DNA from: Magnetococcales bacterium
GTDB taxonomy: Bacteria > Pseudomonadota > Magnetococcia > Magnetococcales > UBA8363
Length of the DNA: 32,679 bases
NCBI GenBank assembly: GCA_002753515.1
Contig: PEAK01000044.1
Coordinates: 1 to 32,679 of the forward strand
Direction: 5' to 3'
Made by a program: the position numbers and the translations under genes. Shown piece after piece: positions 7,000 through 15,711 of the stretch. The first letter of the stretch is position 1, and the number at the start of each line of letters is the position of its first letter. The notes under the pieces were generated by a model. That model ran no database searches. It saw nothing but the letters and a program-made list of their open reading frames with translations, and had not been told where the DNA came from.

Positions 7000-9626
7000 G
7001 GCCATGCACGGACGAATTGCAGGAAGTCATCAAAAGGCAAGGGCTTGCTGTAATAAAAGCCCTGGATCCAATGGACGCCGCGTTCCGCCAGGAATTGTAA
7101 TTGCGCTTCGGTTTCAACCCCTTCGGCAACGACATTCAGGTTTAAATTTTTGGCCATGGAGATGATCGCCCCCATAATGGCCTGATCCTCCTCTGAATGG
7201 GCGATATCCTTGATGAAGGAACGGTCGGTTTTGATGGTCTGCAATGGGAGCTTTTTCAAATGGCTCAATGAAGAATATCCGGTGCCGAAATCGTCCATGG
7301 CCATGGAAACATTCAAATCCCGTATCTGTTTCATCACCCGGATGGCATCCTCCACATTGCCCATGACCATGCTTTCGGTGATTTCCATCTCCAGGGCGCG
7401 GGCTGGCAGCCCGGTTTCCGCCAGAATGGTCCTTATGGCTTGCAGCAAGTCGGACGCCTGGCGAAACTGCCGCACCGACAAATTGACCGCCACCTTGAGG
7501 AAACCATATCCCGCCTGATGCAGTTTGGCGGTATCGCGACAGGCCATGCGCAACACCTGCAAACCAATGGGGATGATCAACCCGGTATCTTCCGCCATGG
7601 GAATGAATTCGTTGGGCGGGATGAGTCCATGTTCGGGATGCCGCCAGCGTACCAGGGCTTCCATGCCAATGATTGTGTGATGCCCCTGATCCACCTTGGC
7701 CTGATAATAAACGGTGAACTCTTCCTTGAAGACCGCTTTTTTCAGATTGGTTTCCAGACGCATCATGTGCTGCGCCAGGGCATTCATTTCCGGCATGAAG
7801 AAACGAAACACCCCGCGACCGGCGTTTTTGGCCTGGTACATGGCGAGGTCGGCGTGTTTGATGAGGGTTTCCGTATTCTTTCCATCCTGGGGAAACAAAC
7901 TGATGCCGATACTGGCCCCGATAGCCGCTTCATGACCCGACAAAATAAAGGGGGCCGTCAAAACCTTGATGATATTATCAGCGAGATGGGCCACACTCTC
8001 CTCGTTAGCGATCTGCGTCAGGATGACGGTGAACTCATCCCCCCCCAACCGGGCCACCATATCGGACTTGCGAATGCTTTGCGCCAGCCGACTGGCCACC
8101 TGGATCAGCAGATCGTCACCCGCGCCATGCCCCAGGGTGTCGTTGATCATCTTGAACTTGTCCAAATCGATGAACAACAGGGCCAACATCAAAGTACTGC
8201 GCCTGGCGGTTTCCACATGGTGATCCAGGCTGACCTGGAATAATTTGCGATTGGGCAACTTGGTCAGGGAATCATAATAGGCGAGGTTCTCCAGCTTTTT
8301 CTCGGTTTCCTTGACATCGGTGATGTCGTTGAAAATACCGATATAATTCTTCAACACCCCATCTTGATTCCTGACTTCCGTGATCGTCAATAATTTGGGA
8401 TAAATATTGCCATCCTTGCGCCGATCCCAAATCTCACCACGCCACTTGCCCTCGGTTTTCAGGGTATTCCACATGGCCGCGAAGAACTCCGGTTCGTGGC
8501 GGTCCGACTTGGCAATGCGGGGATTTTGTCCGATCACATCCGCATAATCAAAACCGGTGATCTCCAGATAGGCCCGATTAACCGACAAGATATTGCCATC
8601 CGGGTCGGTGATCAGAATGGCCTCTCCGGCGTTTTCAAACACTTTGGCGGCCAAATGCAATTCGGCGTTGGCCCGTTCATTGGCGGCAATCTTTTCCTGC
8701 AGTTCCCGCGTCCGTTCCTGAACCATCTGTTCCAGATGATCTCGGGCCTGAATGATCTCTTCCTCTTGTTTTTTTCTTAGCGTGATATCATGCAGGATTC
8801 CTGTGAAATAAGTTGAATTCTTGCCACGAAACTGGCTGACCGACAGTTCAAGCGGAAAGGTTTGACCATTGCGCCTGAGCCCGGTAACCTCACGAATGGT
8901 ACCGATAATTCGGGCTTCACCCGTCTGTAAATATCTGTTAACATATCCGTCATGTTCCTCGCGATAAGGGGACGGCATCAACGTGGAAACGTTCCTGCCG
9001 ATCACCTCGGCGGCATCGTATTCAAACAAATTTTCCGCAGCTGCGTTAAATTTAAGAATGGTTCCCTGATCGTTGATGATGACAACGCCGTCAATGGCCG
9101 ACATCATGATGGTATCCAGCAGGTATTCATTGCTGGGGAAATCAGCCGCCAGGGGCATTTGCACGTAATATTGGGAATAGAGGGTGTCCATGCTGTTGAT
9201 GTGTTCGAACAGCCAACTGTAAATCAATAAAAACAGGTCGGAAATATGGCGTTCCGCGTCCGCTTCCAGCAATTGTTTGATGGCAGTGAACTTTGTCGTC
9301 AGTCGGGCATGGGAAAATTTGTGCTGCACCACTTCGGGAAAGGCGATACGCTCCAGGAATTCTTCTTCCTCCCGCAGGTGATAAAGGACAAAATCTTGAA
9401 TGTCCAGAACATTTTTTTGAAGATAGCGTAACTCCGACTCCGTCAGGGATCTGATTTTCATCGTTTCCTGGAGCCGGAATATTTCGATCAGGTATCCAAC
9501 CAATTGGCAGTGCTGTTCATGAAGATGCGGAATCTTGATTTCGGTGAGCTTGCCCCAGGTTTCCTTCTTGAAGCGTTCCACCAACTCTGCCAGGTACCCT
9601 TTGGAGGTTTCCAATGATGGTTCCAT
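6981..9626 (-). CDS. Haemerythrin - haem PAS - PAS - GGDEF - EAL c-di-GMP enzyme
   Basis: An 881-residue soluble signalling protein. Residues 30-150 are a haemerythrin domain with di-iron ligands H39, H83/E87, H102/H106 and H142/D147. PAS1 (about 165-285) resembles FixL/DosP: H225, R231 and R245 match the spacing of FixL H200 (haem ligand), R206 and R220 (oxygen contacts). A coiled coil (285-325) leads to PAS2 (about 325-440). The GGDEF domain keeps GGDEF (528-532) and an RKSD inhibitory site (519-522). The EAL domain keeps EALVRW, a DDFGTGYSSL segment and AEGVE, so both synthesis and hydrolysis of c-di-GMP look possible. The frame opens at 9752, but I prefer the ATG at 9626, where the domain-like sequence begins; its ribosome site is weak. 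Divergent from the double-haemerythrin gene. Confidence 0.92.
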   Translation of the reverse strand: MEPSLETSKGYLAELVERFKKETWGKLTEIKIPHLHEQHCQLVGYLIEIFRLQETMKIRSLTESELRYLQKNVLDIQDFVLYHLREEEEFLERIAFPEVVQHKFSHARLTTKFTAIKQLLEADAERHISDLFLLIYSWLFEHINSMDTLYSQYYVQMPLAADFPSNEYLLDTIMMSAIDGVVIINDQGTILKFNAAAENLFEYDAAEVIGRNVSTLMPSPYREEHDGYVNRYLQTGEARIIGTIREVTGLRRNGQTFPLELSVSQFRGKNSTYFTGILHDITLRKKQEEEIIQARDHLEQMVQERTRELQEKIAANERANAELHLAAKVFENAGEAILITDPDGNILSVNRAYLEITGFDYADVIGQNPRIAKSDRHEPEFFAAMWNTLKTEGKWRGEIWDRRKDGNIYPKLLTITEVRNQDGVLKNYIGIFNDITDVKETEKKLENLAYYDSLTKLPNRKLFQVSLDHHVETARRSTLMLALLFIDLDKFKMINDTLGHGAGDDLLIQVASRLAQSIRKSDMVARLGGDEFTVILTQIANEESVAHLADNIIKVLTAPFILSGHEAAIGASIGISLFPQDGKNTETLIKHADLAMYQAKNAGRGVFRFFMPEMNALAQHMMRLETNLKKAVFKEEFTVYYQAKVDQGHHTIIGMEALVRWRHPEHGLIPPNEFIPMAEDTGLIIPIGLQVLRMACRDTAKLHQAGYGFLKVAVNLSVRQFRQASDLLQAIRTILAETGLPARALEMEITESMVMGNVEDAIRVMKQIRDLNVSMAMDDFGTGYSSLSHLKKLPLQTIKTDRSFIKDIAHSEEDQAIMGAIISMAKNLNLNVVAEGVETEAQLQFLAERGVHWIQGFYYSKPLPFDDFLQFVRAWPYGGGP

Positions 9627-9818
9627 AAATTTTTTCAGCCTACACGATGAAAGCAAGCAGAGTGACGGCCAGCAGCACCATCCGGCCCCTAGGTTATCGA
9701 TAATCCAGACCCAATCGGCTCCAAAACGCCTCGGTTGACTACTGTAATCCATGGCATGGTAAGAACAAAGGACAATATCTTCCCCGATGGGGACTTGGCA
9801 AGTAAGTCAAAGGGATAG

Positions 9819-10856
9819 ATGATCGCAATGAGCAACCAATCGCAATCCGACAAACGTCTCAGTGCCACGCAGAATGGTTTTATGCGGGTCTACACCGTGG
9901 AAGATTTCCGCGCCAACATGTACGCCCGTCTCCGGGACATCGGCCTGCCCAATCTGCACAAGGAACATATTCGCCTAGTGGACATCATGGTCGAACTCTA
10001 TTCCGAAGTCAGAAAACTCCAAAAAGTGGCCCCGGGCCAGGAGGATTTGGTCGCCTTGCGCTCGGTGATCGACGAACTGAAAGGTTATGCGACCAAACAC
10101 TTCGCGAACGAACACACGTTCATGACCGAAATCAAATTTCCGGGACTGGCCCAACATAACGAAGCGCACAAACGTTTCGTCAGCAAATTATTGGAAATTG
10201 AAGAACGGATGTGGAAACAATCCGTTTCTTATGTCGTCGATCTGCTGCATTTACTCGTCGGCTGGTTGTTTGAACATATTAATCAAATGGATATGGCCTA
10301 TGTCCGGTATTCCCGTGGGGAAGTCGTCAAGGAGATCCCCAAACCGGCAGCCATCGTCGCGCCATCCAGGCAACCAGCACCACGCAAGCCCGTCGGACGC
10401 ACCGCCGGAAAAAGCGCCAGTGACTTTCGCGGCTCCTTGCATGATCGTTTGCGCCCAACCGGGGTGGCGCAATTCGACCGGGAACACCGCAAATTGATCG
10501 ATTTGATTTCCGATTTGAGCGTCATTGCGGAATCCCTCTACACCCGCAAGCCGACACCCGCAGATTGGCAAAAAATGGATCAAACACTTCAAGAACTCTC
10601 CAGCTTCGCCCGCTCCCATTTCATGGCGGAGGAAATGTGGATGAAGAGGATCGGCTATCCCCTCCTGGACAAACACGCCGAACAACATCAAAATCTGATC
10701 AATCAGTTACGTGATTTGACCAGCAAACTGACCGAAGAGCGCCAGGTTACCTTTATCGTGGATATTAACTTCTTCCTGGTGGAATGGTTGATGACCCATA
10801 CCATTAGAACCGACATGGAGTACGGCGAGTTCGCCAGAAAAAATGCTCTCAAATAA
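9819..10856 (+). CDS. Double-domain bacteriohaemerythrin
   Basis: A 345-residue protein made of two complete haemerythrin domains joined by a Pro/Lys/Arg-rich linker (about 170-205). Domain 1 ligands are H50, H94/E98, H113/H117 and H153/D158. Domain 2 ligands are H223, H267/E271, H286/H290 and H327/D332. No signal peptide or membrane segment is visible, so it should be cytosolic. Known bacteriohaemerythrins bind oxygen at a di-iron centre and act in oxygen storage, delivery or sensing. Two in-frame ATGs (9819 and 9828) both follow AAAGGG. Divergent from the haemerythrin/GGDEF/EAL gene, with which domain 1 shares local sequence (LFEHIN in both), suggesting a shared origin. Confidence 0.93.
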   Translation: MIAMSNQSQSDKRLSATQNGFMRVYTVEDFRANMYARLRDIGLPNLHKEHIRLVDIMVELYSEVRKLQKVAPGQEDLVALRSVIDELKGYATKHFANEHTFMTEIKFPGLAQHNEAHKRFVSKLLEIEERMWKQSVSYVVDLLHLLVGWLFEHINQMDMAYVRYSRGEVVKEIPKPAAIVAPSRQPAPRKPVGRTAGKSASDFRGSLHDRLRPTGVAQFDREHRKLIDLISDLSVIAESLYTRKPTPADWQKMDQTLQELSSFARSHFMAEEMWMKRIGYPLLDKHAEQHQNLINQLRDLTSKLTEERQVTFIVDINFFLVEWLMTHTIRTDMEYGEFARKNALK

Positions 10857-10941
10857 AAGTTCTGCATGCGACTTGGATGCGGAACTCCGGGGGCGACCTC
10901 ACGGGAGGCCCCATGGCAAGCGTTTTCGTTCCTTTTACAAA

Positions 10942-10970
10942 TTGACAAATAACGATAGCCAGGGGATAAT
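10942..10970 (+). promoter_or_regulatory. Near-consensus sigma-70 promoter
   Basis: TTGACA (10942-10947), a 17-base spacer, then GATAAT (10965-10970). It differs from consensus at one base. A start near 10977 would give a leader of about 63 bases before the small gene at 11040. Confidence 0.75.
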
Positions 10971-11039
10971 CACCCCAAGATTTGAACAAGCCGTGATTCG
11001 GCACCTGCACTATTTCCAAACAGGGAGGGAAAAACAACC

Positions 11040-11276
11040 ATGAGCGCCATTGTCACAGATAGACCCGATTCGTTAACCGTCTCTACCAATAAAAACATGC
11101 CTTCAATGGGCAAACCCCCTCAGGAAGTCGTCACCGGCGCACCCGAAAACAGACCCTTCTCCGTCACCATGGCGACAAAACCCATCACCGGCTTCAACTT
11201 GAAATCGTTTCAAGTGGACCTTTCCAAGGAAGCCCTGGAAAGGGTCAATGCCGACAGACAATACCTGACCAATTGA
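11040..11276 (+). CDS. Small protein, 78 aa, unknown function
   Basis: A 78-residue protein beginning MSAIVTDRPDSLTV, with a polar, Ser/Thr/Pro-rich first half and a more structured C-terminal end (FNLKSFQVDLSKEALERVN). A purine-rich GGGAGGG site lies about 10 bases before the ATG, and the near-consensus promoter at 10942-10970 points straight at it. I recognise no domain. No signal peptide or membrane helix is visible. Expression seems likely from the upstream signals; function unknown. Confidence 0.65.
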   Translation: MSAIVTDRPDSLTVSTNKNMPSMGKPPQEVVTGAPENRPFSVTMATKPITGFNLKSFQVDLSKEALERVNADRQYLTN

Positions 11277-11307
11277 TCAAGGTACGCGCCCGCTCGGGAC
11301 GGTCGGC

Positions 11308-11490
11308 TCACCCCAAACCAAGCTGGCGGAGAAATCTTTTGATTTCCGCCTCTTTGTCTTGGAACTGTCGGATTCGCCCCTCCATTTCGTACGGGCTCTT
11401 CCCTTGTGTATTTTCCAACGTTGATTGGAGGAATGTCAGTTCTTCCTTGAGTCGTTCAAGCTTTTGAATATCGTCCGGTGTCAGGTTCAT
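11308..11490 (-). CDS. Small coiled-coil protein, 60 aa
   Basis: A 60-residue, highly charged protein starting MNLTPDDIQKLERLKEEL and predicted by eye to be mostly helical, with heptad-like leucines at residues 10, 14 and 18 and a second helix around KEAEIKRFLRQLG. The frame is open to 11583, but the ATG at 11490 has GGGAG 8 bases ahead and the upstream part is arginine-rich and not protein-like. It follows the membrane-anchored protein gene by 31 bases on the same strand, so the two are probably co-transcribed. No family recognised. Confidence 0.55.
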   Translation of the reverse strand: MNLTPDDIQKLERLKEELTFLQSTLENTQGKSPYEMEGRIRQFQDKEAEIKRFLRQLGLG

Positions 11491-11521
11491 AGTGTTGCTC
11501 CCGGTTTGAGAGTGGTTCCTG

Positions 11522-12040
11522 TCAGTCCATGATGAGCGGCGTGCCGACCTGCGTGGCCAAACCATTCGGATCAATATCAACATGAATACCGCTGGCGACG
11601 AAACCGAAATCCTGGCGCACGTAAATCAACAATTTCCGGCACCCCGCCCCGGGTAATAAGGCGGTCATTGTCCGGCTGAAAACAGTCTCCCTGGTATTGG
11701 GCCCGGTTCTTTCCTCCTGATCCGGGCCCATACCAATTTTCCAACGCGTAACCCGCCTGTCGGAGCTTATATAAAAACACCCGGTCTCGCCGTCCTGTTC
11801 ATAGCCGATGACATGCAATTTCCCAATTTGAGGCGGTGGAATCCGCCCCAAAGGTATCCCGACCAGGAGTTGATCGCGAATCGTCCGAATAGCCTCATCC
11901 GCACGGTGCCATTCGGATTCTGTCAACAAAACACACCCCACGGCAAGCATCGCAAAAAAAAGCACCAAACCGCCGGCAACCAATAACCATCCACCCGAAT
12001 ACGCACAGGGAACCACCAGGACGAACGCATGGTTGCGCAT
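11522..12040 (-). CDS. Single-pass membrane-anchored protein, unknown function
   Basis: About 172 residues. A hydrophobic segment near residues 16-40 (WLLVAGGLVLFFAMLAVGCV) should anchor the protein in the inner membrane with the rest outside. The remainder includes PPPQIGKLHVIGYEQ, an ETGCFYIS strand and a C-terminal GCRKLLIYV. The start ATG at 12040 has AGAGG just ahead; an open upstream extension to 12163 would run into the promoter region of the divergent FKBP gene and is rejected. No known domain recognised. Likely co-transcribed with the small coiled-coil gene at 11308-11490. Confidence 0.6.
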   Translation of the reverse strand: MRNHAFVLVVPCAYSGGWLLVAGGLVLFFAMLAVGCVLLTESEWHRADEAIRTIRDQLLVGIPLGRIPPPQIGKLHVIGYEQDGETGCFYISSDRRVTRWKIGMGPDQEERTGPNTRETVFSRTMTALLPGAGCRKLLIYVRQDFGFVASGIHVDIDPNGLATQVGTPLIMD

Positions 12041-12191
12041 ACATCCTCTTGCATCTTTCTTCAAAACATGTTCCCCTGGTGGTACGCCGGTTTCAAGGGA
12101 TTGGCCCATTGGTTGCCAATGGTCACCCAAAAGCCTGCCCGCACCCGCCCTCTCCCACTCCACTCAAGTTCTTGCGAATAGGAATCCAAGG

Positions 12192-12635
12192 ATGTCCACC
12201 ATCAAAAACGGCGACATCATCGCCATGCACTATACCGGGATCTTCGATGACGGCCAAGTGTTCGATTCCTCCGTGGAACGTGACGAACCCTTGCGTTTCA
12301 CCATCGGGGACGGCGAACTGATCCCCGGATTGGAAAAAGAATTGCTGGGCATGGCCGTTGGCGAAAAGAAACGCATCCTCGTCGCCATGACCGACGCCTA
12401 CGGCGCGTGGGAAGAGGAATTGGTTCGGGACTTTCCCCGGGAACTGTTTCCCACAGACATGCAATTGGAACCGGGTCTGCAATTCGCCGTCTCCCTGAAT
12501 GAGGAGGAATCCATGTTGGCCACCGTTGTCGAAGTCATCGACGATGTCGTCACCCTGGACGCCAACCATCCCCTGGCCGGGGAAAATTTAACCTTTGATG
12601 TACACATCCTCGAAATTGTCCCCGACCCCGACTGA
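12192..12635 (+). CDS. FKBP-type peptidyl-prolyl isomerase, SlyD-like
   Basis: A 147-residue cytosolic FKBP. The isomerase core is split by an insert-in-flap chaperone domain, as in SlyD: first half GDIIAMHYTGIFDDGQVFDSS with FTIGDGELIPGLEKELLGM, then the insert from about residue 70 to 120, then DANHPLAGENLTFDV as the closing core strand. Such proteins catalyse cis-trans isomerisation of prolyl bonds and assist folding. The metal-binding His/Cys-rich tail of E. coli SlyD is absent. The frame is open from 12033, but homology begins at the MSTIKNGD methionine (12192), which has AGGA 9 bases ahead. Followed closely by the DUF523 gene. Confidence 0.92.
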   Translation: MSTIKNGDIIAMHYTGIFDDGQVFDSSVERDEPLRFTIGDGELIPGLEKELLGMAVGEKKRILVAMTDAYGAWEEELVRDFPRELFPTDMQLEPGLQFAVSLNEEESMLATVVEVIDDVVTLDANHPLAGENLTFDVHILEIVPDPD

Positions 12636-12664
12636 GTCCCGGATTCGCCGCCAATGGGGTCCTC

Positions 12665-13606
12665 TTGAACCATTCCATTCCTTTGGGGATCAGCGCCTGT
12701 CTGCTGGGCGAACCCGTGCGCTACGATGGACAGGATAAACACCTGCCCTGGGCCACGCAAACACTGGTCAACCATTTTCAACTGATTCCGGTGTGCCCGG
12801 AGGTTGGGGCCGGATTGGGCGTCCCGCGCCCACCGGTGCGCCTCGTCCAGGACGACAAGGGCTTGCATCTCCTGGGGCTGCAACCAGGACTGGACGTGAC
12901 AACGACACTGGCCCCATACTGTTCACGGGAATCCGCACGACTGGCCACGGTCCCGGTTGCCCCCCGGGGATTCCTGTTTAAAAGTCGCTCCCCCTCCTGC
13001 GCCATGGGTAGTGCCCCTGTCTTCAACCGGGAAGGCACCATCATACGCCAGGATTCGGGTCTGTTCGCCCGGGCATGGATTCAGGCATCACCCTTGGCGG
13101 TGGTGGTCGAGGAAACCGATCTGCAAACCGAACCACAACGGCGACATTTCATCGAACGTGTTTTTGTGCTGGATCGGTGGATGCGTTTTGTGCAAAACGA
13201 CGGCAGTTACCGCGGCCTCTCCACATTCCAGGCACGGCATAAAATGCAAATCATGGCCCATGATCGGGAAGCGATGCAAACCTTGGGGCGTTTGGCGTCA
13301 GGCGATGAGGGATCCCCCCCCCTGGAAGCCTACGGCCAAAACCTCATGCGGGTCCTGGCCCAACCCGCCACCCTGGCGCGTCAGGTGGATTGTTTGATGC
13401 ATCTGTACGGCTTCATGAAAACGACCACTCCCGAAACAGCTAATAAAGAATTTTTACAGCTCCTGGAAACGGTCCGTCTCGGCCAGGAACCGGTGCAAAC
13501 GGCGCGATCCTGGTTGCAACATTGGGCACGCAGCACACAAAACGATTACGTATTGGAGCAATGGTATCTGTTTCCCGATCCCCGGGAAGCCGAAATCAGT
13601 CTCTGA
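12665..13606 (+). CDS. DUF523 (TudS-like) plus DUF1722 (YbgA) fusion protein
   Basis: A 313-residue two-domain protein. The N-terminal DUF523 part (about 5-150) has the three conserved cysteines C12 (GISACLLG), C44 (PVCPEV) and C112 (SPSC). In the characterised TudS family such cysteines hold a [4Fe-4S] cluster used for 2-thiouracil desulfidation. The C-terminal DUF1722 part (about 185-305) includes YRGLSTFQARHKMQIMAH and HLYGFMK. The start is TTG; no in-frame ATG occurs before residue 113, and the conserved motif at residue 8 requires this start. It lies 29 bases after the FKBP stop, probably in the same transcript. The desulfidase role is by family analogy only. Confidence 0.85.
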   Translation: MNHSIPLGISACLLGEPVRYDGQDKHLPWATQTLVNHFQLIPVCPEVGAGLGVPRPPVRLVQDDKGLHLLGLQPGLDVTTTLAPYCSRESARLATVPVAPRGFLFKSRSPSCAMGSAPVFNREGTIIRQDSGLFARAWIQASPLAVVVEETDLQTEPQRRHFIERVFVLDRWMRFVQNDGSYRGLSTFQARHKMQIMAHDREAMQTLGRLASGDEGSPPLEAYGQNLMRVLAQPATLARQVDCLMHLYGFMKTTTPETANKEFLQLLETVRLGQEPVQTARSWLQHWARSTQNDYVLEQWYLFPDPREAEISL

Positions 13607-13652
13607 GACCGCCGGGAAAGGTTGCTCGGGGTGCCGAACCGGATACGAATCC

Positions 13653-14480
13653 TTATCCCATCCCGGGACGTTTTTTTCCCCATACCCCGCCCTCCAGCAC
13701 CGGCGTCAGGTTGAGGCAACGACCTGTCATTTCGTCCACTTCCACGATGACGGCTGCCAAGCTCCCCTCGGCGTCCTCCGGTTCGAAACGGGTTGGCAAA
13801 CCACGCAAAAACCGTGGCATCACCGAGGAAATCTCCATGCCGATGACCGAATCGTAAGAGCCGGTCATCCCCACATCGGTCATGAATCCGGACCCTTTGG
13901 GCAGGATGCGGGCATCGGCGGTTGGGACATGGGTATGGGTTCCCAACACGGCGCTGACCCTGCCATCCAGATGGATCCCCATGGCCACCTTTTCGGAAGT
14001 GGCTTCAGCATGGAAATCGACGAGAATGGCATGGGCATCGCGCCCCAAGGTCAATTTGCTCAGACACTGGTCCGCAGCGCGAAACGGGCAATCCACCGGA
14101 TCCATGAACACCCGACCTTGCAGATTGATGACCGCCAGGCGAAATCCCATCTCCAATTCCACGACGATCACCCCGTGTCCCGGGGCTCCCGGGGGATAGT
14201 TGACCGGTCGCAACAAGCGTTTTTCCTCCTCCAGGAAACGATATATTTCCTTATAACGCCAGATATGATTGCCCGAAGTCAACACATTCACCCCCAACGC
14301 CAACAAATCCCGCGCCAAGGGGGGGGTGACCCCGATGCCACCGGCAACATTTTCGCAATTGGCGACGACCGCCGTGATCGCACGCTTTTTTATCATGTCC
14401 GCCAGCCGGGAGGTCACAACCCGCCGCCCCGACTTTCCGAAAATATCGCCTATGAACAAGATCGACCGGGTACGCGCCAT
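13653..14480 (-). CDS. ymdB: YmdB-family metallophosphoesterase (TIGR00282 type)
   Basis: About 275 residues, the normal length. Metal-binding motifs run in order: FIGDIFGK near the N-terminus, NCENVAGG, SGNHIW, then DFHAEATSEK in the middle and GTHTHVPTAD towards the end. Bacillus YmdB hydrolyses 2',3'-cyclic nucleotides and affects biofilm versus motility choices; whether that role holds here is unknown. Two in-frame ATGs lie at 14486 and 14480; neither has a clear ribosome site, and the later one is the more usual N-terminus. Convergent with the DUF523 gene, 46 bases apart. Confidence 0.9.
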   Translation of the reverse strand: MARTRSILFIGDIFGKSGRRVVTSRLADMIKKRAITAVVANCENVAGGIGVTPPLARDLLALGVNVLTSGNHIWRYKEIYRFLEEEKRLLRPVNYPPGAPGHGVIVVELEMGFRLAVINLQGRVFMDPVDCPFRAADQCLSKLTLGRDAHAILVDFHAEATSEKVAMGIHLDGRVSAVLGTHTHVPTADARILPKGSGFMTDVGMTGSYDSVIGMEISSVMPRFLRGLPTRFEPEDAEGSLAAVIVEVDEMTGRCLNLTPVLEGGVWGKKRPGMG

Positions 14481-14486
14481 AACCAT

Positions 14487-14898
14487 CTTTCGTGACAGGT
14501 TTCAACGATAACAAGGGCATTTCGTGGGATCCACGCGCCCGTACAACGGCTTTCGAAACCGCCCCCCAACGTAGCGCCGCTCAAAGGGGATTGTCCAGAA
14601 TTTTGCCGGGCACGTCTACCGCTAACATGTACCCCTGTGGAAGAATGCATCGTTATTATTCGTCGCCACATAGAACATTATGATTATGAATAACATACAA
14701 ATAAAATTAAACTTGTTAACTTTATCCATTTCCATGGTGTCCATCACGCCCCGAGCCAGGAAGAGATCGTGCAATCACCCGGCAATCACGATACAATGGC
14801 ACCCAGGCGGAAAAAGGTGACCAGCACGACTGGTGGAACCATCGCATGGGACCCTTTTCGGCAAGACAAACTTTTTATTCTTTGGGATGCTTATCGCC
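14487..14898. other. 412-base intergenic stretch, no gene recognised
   Basis: Divergent spacer between ymdB and moaD. It holds an AT-rich block (about 14655-14735), a likely but unassignable promoter zone, and a small hairpin at 14820-14834 (ACCAG, 5-base loop, CTGGT) about 65 bases before moaD. I looked for a molybdenum-cofactor riboswitch and could not match one. Confidence 0.4.
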
Positions 14899-15150
14899 AT
14901 GGCACGCATACTTTATTTCGCCTGGGTTCGTGAAAAAATGGGACTGGGGGAGGAACGGGTATCAGTACCGGAAACGGTACATACGGTTACGCAACTCACC
15001 CAATTCTTGCGTGCTCGTGACCCCCGGTTCGACGCCGCCCTCTCCGACCCCTCCCTCCGGGTGGCGGTCAACCAGGAACACGCCCAGCCGGACACCAGGG
15101 TGACCGATCGGGATGAAATCGCCTTTTTCCCCCCGGTCAGCGGCGGATGA
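14899..15150 (+). CDS. moaD: Molybdopterin synthase small subunit MoaD
   Basis: An 83-residue ubiquitin-like sulfur carrier beginning MARILYFAWVREKMGLGEE and ending in the diagnostic double glycine (PPVSGG). The C-terminal glycine is adenylated, thiocarboxylated and donates sulfur to precursor Z in molybdopterin synthesis, together with MoaE, which is not in this window. Open frame extends to 14833; the ATG at 14899 matches the family N-terminus and has GGGAT about 10 bases ahead. Its stop overlaps the mobB start (ATGA), so the two are translationally coupled. Confidence 0.93.
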   Translation: MARILYFAWVREKMGLGEERVSVPETVHTVTQLTQFLRARDPRFDAALSDPSLRVAVNQEHAQPDTRVTDRDEIAFFPPVSGG

Positions 15151-15668
15151 ACACAACCATTCCCATTCTGGGTTTTGCCGCCCCCAGCGGCACCGGCAAA
15201 ACCACCCTCATGGAACAGGTCATCACCGAACTGACCCGTGACGGATTCAAAGTCGGGGCCATCAAACACGGCCACCATCCCGCCGATCCCGATGTCCCGG
15301 GCAAGGATACCCACCGCTTTCGGCAAGCGGGGGCCAGAACGGTATTGTTCGCCTGCCCGCAACGCTGGTTCATGATCCAGGAATTGGATCCCGAACCCGA
15401 ACCGGATCTCAATCAACAGGTGCAATTGTTCTATGGCCACGACCTGATACTCGTGGAAGGCTATAAAAACGATTCCCACCCCAAAATCGGCATCTATCGC
15501 CGTGGCGTCACCCAACTCGACAGCCTGACCGCACTGACCCATATGGTCGCCATCGCCACGGATGATTGGACACTGGAAACCACATACCCCCTGCTTCCGT
15601 TGTACGAACCGGGTTTGGTGGCGCACTTCATTGTGAAACACCTGGGTCTGCTGCAAGAAGGGGCCTGA
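15147..15668 (+). CDS. mobB: Molybdopterin-guanine dinucleotide biosynthesis protein MobB
   Basis: A 173-residue P-loop GTPase-like protein. The Walker A motif is APSGTGKTT (12-20), followed by VGAIKHGHH and, further on, DLILVEGYKNDSHPKI, all typical of MobB. MobB assists MobA in attaching GMP to molybdopterin, giving the bis-MGD cofactor used by DMSO-reductase-family enzymes such as the one encoded at 19044-22523. Start overlaps the moaD stop by four bases. Cytosolic. Confidence 0.93.
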   Translation: MNTTIPILGFAAPSGTGKTTLMEQVITELTRDGFKVGAIKHGHHPADPDVPGKDTHRFRQAGARTVLFACPQRWFMIQELDPEPEPDLNQQVQLFYGHDLILVEGYKNDSHPKIGIYRRGVTQLDSLTALTHMVAIATDDWTLETTYPLLPLYEPGLVAHFIVKHLGLLQEGA

Positions 15669-15711
15669 CAGTATTGCGACACGATCCAGCTTTTCCGGGA
15701 GTACCCTCACC

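Noticed and set aside
13653-13690. T-run after CCCGGG as a terminator for the DUF523 gene
   Set aside because: No stable stem precedes the T-run, and it encodes the end of ymdB on the other strand.
14487-14898. Possible molybdenum-cofactor riboswitch ahead of moaD
   Set aside because: Only a 5-bp hairpin is visible and the conserved Moco motif segments are missing.
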